Source of the DNA: an uncultured Roseobacter sp.
GTDB taxonomy: Bacteria; Pseudomonadota; Alphaproteobacteria; Rhodobacterales; Rhodobacteraceae
Direction: 5' to 3'
NCBI RefSeq assembly: GCF_947488185.1
Contig: NZ_CANKYM010000003.1
Span: 836,507 to 900,506 of the forward strand
Length of the DNA stretch: 64,000 nucleotides
Within the stretch, counting starts at the first letter, position 1, and each line of letters opens with the position of its first letter. The notes beneath the pieces are model-generated. The model saw only the letters and a program-made list of their open reading frames with translations. It had not been told where the DNA came from and did not search any database. The position numbers and the translations under genes were made by a program. Of this stretch, positions 58,901 through 64,000 are shown piece by piece.

Positions 58901-59225
58901 GGTCGGCTTCTGGGCGCTGGATATCGAAACCAAGGAGCTACACTGGTCTTCGGAAGTCTATCGCATTCACGGAGTAGATTCCGGAAAACCTGCGCCCAAC
59001 CTGCAGGAGGCCCTTGAGTACTATCACCCCGATGACCGCGCGGCGGTCATAAAGGAGGTCGACCGCGTGGCCAAGAAAGGGGGGGATTTCCACTTTAAGC
59101 ACAGGTTGATCAATAGCGACGGTGATACTGTGAATGTGGAGTCTTTCGGGCTGGCACGGGCGGATGCCTCAGGTGAGATCACCAAGATCATTGGCGTGTT
59201 CCGCGACCTGCCTCCGGACAGCTGA
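55983..59225 (+). CDS. CheB-CheR-PAS fusion signalling protein without a kinase domain
   Basis: This is a 1080-residue multidomain protein. Residues 10-190 are a CheB methylesterase with the triad Ser17 (GSSAGG), His44 (VQHMSP) and Asp137 (GTGTDG). Residues about 210-480 are a CheR methyltransferase with SAM motif AGCATGEEAYS near 309 and CCRNLLIYF. A PAS-like region follows, then a coiled coil at about 644-715 with NEEL heptads, then three more PAS-like domains to the end. There is no receiver domain and no histidine-kinase domain, unlike most such fusions. Start is GTG 55983. No chemotaxis genes are nearby. The signal sensed is unknown. Confidence 0.9.
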   Translation: MDGADTEELTIIGIGSSAGGLEAIRELVATLPTDLQVAYVVVQHMSPHHKSLMTELVARQTSLVVRDVVNGSVPEPNVIYVTPPKTDVVYEKGKLNLVDPSHEVASPKPSVDRFLLSLADEHGEKSMAIILSGTGTDGAYGVQAIREAGGITIAQDTESAKYDGMPMAAMQTGCVDLVLRPFEIGTHLQKILTSPRDFDAFRQEASEKSPSSDLLQILLARTRVDFREYKQTTINRRIERRMIALGIESHEEYTQFCRVNPNAVDALFKDLLISVTRFFRDKSEFEALKELLPALLKKKTNTPFRVWIAGCATGEEAYSIAILLCEALGGAKVQLKDHVQIFATDIDKDALEVARKGIYGMAALNDIPKELSDQYFIQQNDGIRVIDSLRSAILFSDHNVCQDPPFQKVDLLCCRNLLIYFGNALQHKVMSRFHYALTETSLMFLGTAETVAGSDELFIQDSQSAHIYRRRSIRRSEHTPFSNTRNMPQSRKIAPATAAVPTPGHSTDRQMFEALALALGKNSVLVTDEYSIVRIYGNVSSFIEMNESSNLKMHIDLLRRPFREEARSLVTLALKNGEHRTGVRHLLADDDDAEIRLDVYPIIARDINERAALIVFSEIQVDRAKGFDTDIKPGGAAFESDRIRLLEDEVATTREALQQTIEELETSNEELQSLNEELQSTNEELQATNEELETSNEELQSTNEELITVNEELQVTAAELSGRTGELMSVLETAPLAIMVLDTALQISQATNAAAEMFGLSRPVSNPHVSQCVLPENCPSLAPICNETLKLGEPISREFTSRGSRFKLTCSPFFDMRGQMKGSTMVVSEFPGLAQELDLILDHAEIFMLNRATDGTILRISQKSAGILGTTREEAEGQNFFKLATKKTADAVKERDNALMNSASGSESHVHEVVSKDDGQKYWMSTENFIFADPSLPNSSIYSVGTDITDVVDARDKAEEALTHLQLLQDLAKVGFWALDIETKELHWSSEVYRIHGVDSGKPAPNLQEALEYYHPDDRAAVIKEVDRVAKKGGDFHFKHRLINSDGDTVNVESFGLARADASGEITKIIGVFRDLPPDS

Positions 59226-59340
59226 GAACCACACCTGGCTTTTCATACAACCAAGAGCCGCAGCAGGGTTCAGGGGTTTCGCCTTGACCCCCTGTTCCAA
59301 CCTGCGCATGTATAAAGAAAAATCAGATGGGAGATCCGAT

Positions 59341-60267
59341 ATGACGCTCAAGACAACAGCAAGTGCGCTGGCTCTTTTTGCCATGACCGGCGTGGCGGCC
59401 GCCGACTGCACGCAAGTGACCTTTTCCGACGTCGGCTGGACCGATATCACCGCCACGACGGCCGCCACAACCGTCATCCTCGACGCGCTTGGCTATGAGA
59501 CGGATATCAAGGTTCTTTCCGTTCCGGTGACATATACTTCCATGGCGCAGGGCGACGTCGATGTCTTTCTCGGCAACTGGATGCCCACGATGGAAGCGGA
59601 TATCGCGCCCTACCGCGAGGCAGGCTCCGTGGACACCGTCCGTGAGAACCTTGCAGGCGCCAAATACACGCTGGCCGTGAACAAGGCGGCCACGGATATG
59701 GGCATCAAGGACTTTGCCGATATCGCCAAGCACGCGGATGCGCTGGACGGCCAGATTTACGGGATCGAGCCCGGCAATGACGGCAACCGCCTGATCCAAT
59801 CCATGATCGACGCGGACGCCTTTGGTCTGAGCGAGTTTGAGGTCAAGGAAAGCTCAGAGCAGGGCATGCTGGCGCAGGTCGAGCGTCTGTCCAAGAAGGA
59901 CGAGCCGATCGTTTTCCTCGGCTGGGAACCGCATCCGATGAATGCGAATTTCGACATGGGGTATCTGACCGGTGGCGATGATTTCTTTGGCCCCAATCTG
60001 GGCGGTGCCTCGGTCTATACCAACACCCGCGCGGGCTATGTGGGCGAATGTCCCAATGTGGGCGCGTTGCTCAACAACCTTGAATTCACGCTGGCCATGG
60101 AAAACGAGATCATGGGCGCGATCCTGAATGACGGCGAAGAACCTTCCGACGCCGCCAGCGCCTGGCTGACGGCCAACCCGGATGCCTTTGTCGCCTGGCT
60201 GGACGGTGTGACCACCGTGGATGGCGGGGACAGCGTCGCTGCGGTGAAATCGGCCCTCGGTCTGTGA
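59341..60267 (+). CDS. choX: Choline ABC transporter substrate-binding protein
   Basis: This is a 308-residue periplasmic binding protein with a signal peptide (LALFAMTGVAAADC). The family is the ProX/OpuAC-like glycine-betaine/choline group; FLGNWMPTMEADIAPY, WEPHPMNANFDMGYLTGGDDFFGPN and YTNTRAGYVGECPN show the aromatic cage residues that bind a quaternary ammonium. ATG 59341 has GGGAGA upstream. It is followed by an intergenic hairpin and then choW-choV, a layout that gives more binding protein than permease. Confidence 0.9.
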   Translation: MTLKTTASALALFAMTGVAAADCTQVTFSDVGWTDITATTAATTVILDALGYETDIKVLSVPVTYTSMAQGDVDVFLGNWMPTMEADIAPYREAGSVDTVRENLAGAKYTLAVNKAATDMGIKDFADIAKHADALDGQIYGIEPGNDGNRLIQSMIDADAFGLSEFEVKESSEQGMLAQVERLSKKDEPIVFLGWEPHPMNANFDMGYLTGGDDFFGPNLGGASVYTNTRAGYVGECPNVGALLNNLEFTLAMENEIMGAILNDGEEPSDAASAWLTANPDAFVAWLDGVTTVDGGDSVAAVKSALGL

Positions 60268-60274
60268 TCAAGAC

Positions 60275-60300
60275 GCCCCGCACGACACATCGTGCGGGGC
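60275..60300 (+). promoter_or_regulatory. Intercistronic hairpin between choX and choW
   Basis: GCCCCGCACGA (60275-60285) and TCGTGCGGGGC (60290-60300) form a perfect 11-bp stem with a four-base loop. No long T-run follows (only ACTTTT after a few bases). It is likely an mRNA-stabilising hairpin or partial terminator that raises choX expression over choW-choV. Confidence 0.75.
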
Positions 60301-60320
60301 GATGACTTTTCCGGGGAAGG

Positions 60321-61166
60321 GTGCGTGTTTTGCTGGACTGGCTGACCGAGACGAAAATACCTGTTGGCAAGGGTGCAGCGGCGTTCTTTGACTGGTTACA
60401 GACCAACGGCGAGTGGTTCTTTGACGGGCTCGCGGTTGCGATGGAGGGGATGATCGACGCGATCCTCTGGGTGCTGCAGACGCCCCATCCCTTCGTCATC
60501 ATCCTGGCCTTCGTCGCCCTCACCTGGGTGCTGCAACGCAGCTGGAAAGTCTGCCTTTTCGTCGCCTTGGGTTTCTTGTTCATCCTCAACCAGGATTACT
60601 GGGAGGAGATGACGGAGAGCATAACGCTAGTCCTGTCGGCTTGCGTGGTCTGCATGGCCGTTGGCGTGCCCATCGGCATTGCGGCCGCACACCGGCCGCG
60701 CCTGTTCCAAGCGATGCGCCCGGTGCTGGACCTGATGCAGACGCTGCCGACCTTCGTCTATCTTATTCCAGCCATTGTGTTTTTTGGGATCGGCATGGTG
60801 CCGGGCCTGATCGCCACGGTGATCTTCGTGGTGCCCGCCCCCATTCGTCTGACCCATCTGGGCATCAGCACGACACCGAAGCCGCTGCTGGAAGCGGCGG
60901 ATGCCTTCGGCGCCACCCCGATGCAGAAACTGTGGAAGGTGGAGTTACCCTATGCCCTGCCGCAGATCATGGCGGGGCTGAACCAGACCATCATGCTGTC
61001 GCTGTCGATGGTGGTGATCGCCGCCCTTGTGGGTGCCGACGGTCTTGGGGTGCCGGTTGTGCGGGCGCTGAACCAGGTGAATACGGCGCTTGGATTTGAA
61101 AGCGGATTTATCATCGTGGTTGTGGCCATCATGCTGGACCGGATGCTGCGGGTGGATCGCAAATGA
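60321..61166 (+). CDS. choW: Choline ABC transporter permease
   Basis: This is a 281-residue inner-membrane permease of the ProW type with about six helices. The conserved EAA-like loop is DAFGATPMQKLWKVELPYALPQIMAGLNQ, and IGIAAAHRPRLFQAMRPVLDLMQTLPTFVYLIPAIVF is typical of the family. The GTG at 60321 directly abuts a GGGGAAGG site, which is too close; an in-frame TTG at 60330 has better spacing and may be the true start. The end overlaps choV by four bases. Confidence 0.9.
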   Translation: MRVLLDWLTETKIPVGKGAAAFFDWLQTNGEWFFDGLAVAMEGMIDAILWVLQTPHPFVIILAFVALTWVLQRSWKVCLFVALGFLFILNQDYWEEMTESITLVLSACVVCMAVGVPIGIAAAHRPRLFQAMRPVLDLMQTLPTFVYLIPAIVFFGIGMVPGLIATVIFVVPAPIRLTHLGISTTPKPLLEAADAFGATPMQKLWKVELPYALPQIMAGLNQTIMLSLSMVVIAALVGADGLGVPVVRALNQVNTALGFESGFIIVVVAIMLDRMLRVDRK

Positions 61167-62194
61167 CAACGGCTGTTGAATTCGACAACGTCTCCATCGT
61201 TTTTGGCGACGCGCCGGAAAAGGCCCTGCCGGACATGGACGCAGGCAAGTCCCGCGCCGAGATCCAGCAGGCGACCAATCAGGTGCTCGGCGTGCACAAT
61301 TGTTCGCTCAGCGTGCCCGCCGGTGAAATCCTTGTCCTCATGGGGCTTTCGGGGTCGGGCAAATCCACACTGTTGCGGGCTGTGAACGGGCTGAACCCGG
61401 TGGTGCGCGGCGCGGTCCGCGTGCATGACGGCGACTGGTCCTGCGATGTCACCCATAGCTCGGCGCCGGATTTGCGGCGGGTCCGGCGCGAATGCGTGTC
61501 CATGGTCTTCCAGCAGTTCGGGCTGCTGCCCTGGCGCACGGTGCGCGAAAACGTGGGCCTCGGGCTGGAGCTGGCGGATGTGTCCAAGAAGGACCGTCTG
61601 GCCCGTGCCGACCGACAGTTAGACCTCGTGGGGCTCTCCGATTGGGCAGACCGCAAGGTCGGCGAGTTGTCCGGTGGGATGCAGCAGCGGGTGGGGCTCG
61701 CACGCGCGTTTGCAACCGATGCACCCATTCTGTTGATGGATGAGCCGTTTTCCGCGCTCGATCCGCTAATCCGTACCCGGCTGCAGGACGAATTGCTGGA
61801 CCTGCAGCGCGATCTGCAGCGCACGATCATCTTTGTCAGCCACGACCTCGACGAGGCCTTCAAGCTGGGCGACCGGATTGCGATCATGGAAGGCGGGCGC
61901 ATCGTGCAATGCGGCACGCCGCAGGAGATTTTCTCGCAGCCGGTGAATGATTACGTCGCGGATTTCGTGGCCCATATGAACCCGCTTGGCGTGCTGCGCG
62001 CCAGTGATGTGATGGAGCCCGCGAAAGCCGCACCCGAGCAGGCCGTGCCAGCGGATATGGAGGTCGAAACCGTCATGCGCATGCTGCTGGAAAACGATGG
62101 CCCCCTGGGTGTGGAGGATGACGGCGATCTGGTGGGGCAGGTTACCAAGCGGGGGGTGATCGCGCGCATTCTCGACCCGCGCGAAATACCCTGA
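61163..62194 (+). CDS. choV: Choline ABC transporter ATP-binding protein
   Basis: This is a 343-residue ATPase with Walker A GLSGSGKSTLLRAV, signature LSGGMQQRVGLARA, Walker B ILLMDEPFSALDP and H-loop FVSHDLDEA. It carries the proline/betaine-specific N-terminal extension and a C-terminal part with a CBS-like end (LLENDGPLGVEDDGDLVGQVTKRGVI), which may sense ionic strength. The start overlaps choW by four bases. It energises import of choline for glycine betaine synthesis. Confidence 0.92.
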   Translation: MTTAVEFDNVSIVFGDAPEKALPDMDAGKSRAEIQQATNQVLGVHNCSLSVPAGEILVLMGLSGSGKSTLLRAVNGLNPVVRGAVRVHDGDWSCDVTHSSAPDLRRVRRECVSMVFQQFGLLPWRTVRENVGLGLELADVSKKDRLARADRQLDLVGLSDWADRKVGELSGGMQQRVGLARAFATDAPILLMDEPFSALDPLIRTRLQDELLDLQRDLQRTIIFVSHDLDEAFKLGDRIAIMEGGRIVQCGTPQEIFSQPVNDYVADFVAHMNPLGVLRASDVMEPAKAAPEQAVPADMEVETVMRMLLENDGPLGVEDDGDLVGQVTKRGVIARILDPREIP

Positions 62195-62201
62195 TCCATC
62201 G

Positions 62202-62591
62202 CTACTCCTGAATGGTGCGCAACCATGCGACCAGATCCGCCACGGGTTGGCTGGTCATGATCGGCTGCCCGGTTTGGGCAGAAATCGCCACGTCGTTGCC
62301 CTCAAAGAACCACCCGTAGACCGGCATGTCGCTGCCGTGGCTGACAAGAGGGTCCCGCCCGTCGATCCGTTTCACTACACGGTAAGTCGGGAAGGCCCCG
62401 TCCTCCTTTTGCGACAGCTTGGTAAGGTCGGCAGGCTGGACCAGCAGGACCGGCGACATAGGGCCATTTCCTCGCCCTTCGATGCCGTGGCAGGCCGCAC
62501 AATGAAGACGAAACAACGTCTGACCTTCTCCTATGTCCTGTGCGTGGGCCTGTTGGCCGAGGCAAAGTGCTGCGAAAATCAAAAACCGCAT
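62202..62591 (-). CDS. Class I cytochrome c
   Basis: This is a 129-residue periplasmic cytochrome with a signal peptide (FLIFAALCLGQQAHAQ) and one heme site CAACH at residues 31-35. The methionine ligand is probably in GSDMPVYGWFF. It is a small monoheme electron carrier of unknown partner. It converges with choV with seven bases between the stops and is not obviously part of that operon. Downstream (right) the accessory-looking ORF cluster begins. Confidence 0.9.
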   Translation of the reverse strand: MRFLIFAALCLGQQAHAQDIGEGQTLFRLHCAACHGIEGRGNGPMSPVLLVQPADLTKLSQKEDGAFPTYRVVKRIDGRDPLVSHGSDMPVYGWFFEGNDVAISAQTGQPIMTSQPVADLVAWLRTIQE

Positions 62592-62852
62592 GAATGGCTC
62601 CCCTGTTGATGCTTACGGCACCATAGAAGGCGGGCGCCTGGGGCGCGTTGATTTGAGTCAATCTGGTCTTGTGAATTCAGCTCGTGCTGGGCCTCGTCAC
62701 CCAACAATGACCTTGGGGAACCTCTGTAAATTAAGGGTTACCCGAAGAACTGTGGTCGTACTCTCAATGGATACCGGCGTGGGACCTCTCTACGTGCCAA
62801 CTCTAAGGCATATCAGGAGGACATCGCAGCTATCCGTAAGGCTTCCCGCCCG

Positions 62853-63143
62853 GTGGCAAAAGCCGAACACCTGATCAGCTACAGGACAACGGAACGGATC
62901 ACCAAGGAAGTGGACGCCATGCTGTTCGAACTGCAAGGCCGCAGGAAGCGTTACAGATACAACAACGCAGCGGCCCAACAACTCGAGCATCTCGTAAAAG
63001 GTCCACTTGATCCGATGACCCAACTTCCGTTGTGGATCAAACTACTCAGGCTGACCAAGGAGCTACCGACTGACAGGCAAACCTTTATGGGTTTGGCTAT
63101 GTCGATCCTCCGACAGGTGAGCACCTTCTCGGTCAAAAACTGA
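62853..63143 (+). CDS. Small hypothetical protein, possibly 5'-truncated
   Basis: This is a 96-residue reading from GTG 62853: basic and helical (MAKAEHLISYRTTERITKEVDAML), with KGPLDPMTQLPLWIKLLRLTK further on. No family is recognised. The frame stays open and protein-like upstream to 62730, just after a stop, with no ATG/GTG there, so the gene may have a non-standard start or be a 5' remnant. It is the first of four small ORFs on this strand. Its function is unknown. Confidence 0.5.
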   Translation: MAKAEHLISYRTTERITKEVDAMLFELQGRRKRYRYNNAAAQQLEHLVKGPLDPMTQLPLWIKLLRLTKELPTDRQTFMGLAMSILRQVSTFSVKN

Positions 63144-63182
63144 CACCGCAAACAATCAACTAATCCAATCAAGGAAAACAAT

Positions 63183-63479
63183 ATGACCAATAACGAACTG
63201 GCGTTCCGCAGAACCCGGGAGCAACTTCACGAAACAATCAAACGCGTCGAAAGCGTCAATGTCTCGACTGCGCGGAGTGTAATCGCACTCCCGGACGGCA
63301 GTGTGCTTTCTCGCAGTGCAGGCACCTTCTCGTTCGACTTGTCAGATGCACTGGAAGTGTCACCGGGCGTTACAGCTTACGTGGGGGCGGTGACTGAGCT
63401 TGATCAGTTTGTGAAAGACGCCGCTTTGAACCGTCTGAACGATGAGATGACCGCTTTGACCGTTGCAATCGCGAACTGA
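63183..63479 (+). CDS. Small hypothetical protein, paralogue of the ORF at 63766
   Basis: This is a 98-residue protein from ATG 63183 with AAGGAAAACAAT upstream. The first half (RTREQLHETIKRVESVNVS) is helical and the second half starts VIALPDGSVLSRSAGTFSF. The pattern R-x-x-x-x-x-S-T-A/S-R and G-x-V-L-S-x-R/S-G-T is repeated in the ORF at 63766, so the two are related. No known family. Its stop overlaps the next gene frame by one base. Confidence 0.6.
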   Translation: MTNNELAFRRTREQLHETIKRVESVNVSTARSVIALPDGSVLSRSAGTFSFDLSDALEVSPGVTAYVGAVTELDQFVKDAALNRLNDEMTALTVAIAN

Positions 63480-63496
63480 TGGAGAGGGGGCTCAAA

Positions 63497-63769
63497 ATGC
63501 CACGACCCAAGGCCGTTCCGGCCACTGATATGAACTACTGGGAGATGGCCTGTTCCATCCTCGTGGGTCTGAGACAGGCCGTATCCAAGGCTCAGGCTGA
63601 GCACGGTGCAATCCGGGCCGCAAACCCGGGAAAGATGTTTGTAAGCGAAGCCAGCATCGCAGCAGATACCTGTGATGTACTTCGGGAAGCCGAGAGAGTA
63701 CTGGACCGCGAATTGTCAAAGGTAGCCCGGTCATCGAGCCTGCCTTTCCCTGAGCAGGGCAACACATGA
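63497..63769 (+). CDS. Small hypothetical protein
   Basis: This is a 90-residue protein from ATG 63497, preceded by GAGAGGGGG at good spacing; an in-frame ATG at 63479 that overlaps the previous stop would add six residues. It is mainly helical (MNYWEMACSILVGLRQAVSKAQ and DTCDVLREAERVLDRELSKV). No motif recognised. Its stop overlaps the next gene (ATGA), so translation is coupled. Function unknown. Confidence 0.6.
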   Translation: MPRPKAVPATDMNYWEMACSILVGLRQAVSKAQAEHGAIRAANPGKMFVSEASIAADTCDVLREAERVLDRELSKVARSSSLPFPEQGNT

Positions 63770-63999
63770 TCGACGCAACAACTCAGCGTACACTCTACAG
63801 TATCCGCGAGAACCTCTCATCGACCCTCTCAAAGGTCCTGAGGGGGCCTTCTTCGTCCACCCGGCATGTGGCCATGAACAGCCGTGGCGAGGTCCTGAGT
63901 GGCCGCAGCGGTACGTGGTCGATTGAACCGCGCCGGTTTTTTCTGAGGCTGATTTGTCTTAGTTACGCGGCCATGTCTGATCTTTCCATAGCGGCGTAG
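63766..63999 (+). CDS. Truncated paralogue of the 63183 ORF at the window edge
   Basis: This is a 77-residue frame from ATG 63766 coupled to the previous ORF. Residues 1-55 match the pattern of the 63183 protein (R-x-x-L-Y-S-I-R-E-x-L and VAMNSRGEVLSGRSGTWS). After about residue 56 the similarity stops and the sequence becomes unlike it (FFLRLICLSYAAM). This could be a disrupted copy, perhaps by a mobile element starting near 63936, or simply a divergent C terminus. Confidence 0.5.
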   Translation: MIDATTQRTLYSIRENLSSTLSKVLRGPSSSTRHVAMNSRGEVLSGRSGTWSIEPRRFFLRLICLSYAAMSDLSIAA

Positions 64000-64000
64000 A

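Overview
The window reads as a chromosomal segment of a GC-rich alphaproteobacterium, most likely a marine member of the Rhodobacterales (Roseobacter group). This is inferred from gene families and gene order, not from a database search. The supporting blocks are SPOR protein-nagZ-scpA-scpB, yceD-rpmF-plsX-fabH-ihfA-merR, prfA-prmC-DUF4167, lptF-lptG-lptD-surA-pdxA-rsmA, a Mur-like Fur regulator, the long alphaproteobacterial form of dCTP deaminase, ornithine-lipid gene olsB and a choline ABC transporter choXWV. One tRNA (Pro, GGG anticodon) is present. No rRNA, CRISPR array or complete insertion sequence was seen.

Layout. 1-3584: cell-wall recycling and chromosome segregation (SPOR protein, nagZ, scpA, scpB, a small basic protein). 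3593-11080: dcd, tRNA-Pro, then a minus-strand run of yceD, an alpha/beta hydrolase, rpmF, plsX, fabH, ihfA and a MerR regulator with a very long acidic tail; bamE lies divergent to yceD. 11151-22389: housekeeping and scattered metabolic genes (olsB, an ABC-F ATPase, a short-chain dehydrogenase behind a 14-bp perfect palindrome, tyrS, anmK, a cupin, an FAD oxidoreductase, eno, a DMT exporter). 22390-27588: a looser, accessory-looking block with long gene-poor spacers, holding a VOC protein, an unusual RTX-like repeat protein, a small membrane protein, an aldo/keto reductase and a divergent LysR regulator. 27589-37601: fur/mur, a DEAD-box helicase, another DMT exporter, selO, a nucleoside hydrolase, mazG, and an M20 amidohydrolase followed by two agmatinase-family genes. 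37649-50529: prfA-prmC, the outer-membrane biogenesis operon from lptF to rsmA, then pepA-holC. 50567-54691: an aspartic protease, MarC, a second ABC-F ATPase, ndk and a TfoX-C protein. 55058-59225: an unknown protein divergent from a 1080-residue CheB-CheR-PAS fusion. 59341-62591: choXWV and a cytochrome c. 62730-64000: a compact run of small, unrecognised, translationally coupled ORFs, two of which are paralogous to each other; the last one appears truncated.

Functional links. nagZ and anmK are two steps of peptidoglycan recycling. ScpA/ScpB are the kleisin partners of SMC. PlsX and FabH feed lipid synthesis, OlsB makes ornithine lipid precursor, and LptF/G/D with BamE and SurA build the outer membrane. 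PrfA and PrmC are release factor and release-factor methylase. ChoX/W/V import choline as a precursor of glycine betaine. The most unusual items are the 19-residue-period RTX-like protein (23653-25032), the small-ORF cluster at the right edge, the kinase-less CheB-CheR-PAS fusion, and palindromic operator candidates at 14541 and 26592-26626.
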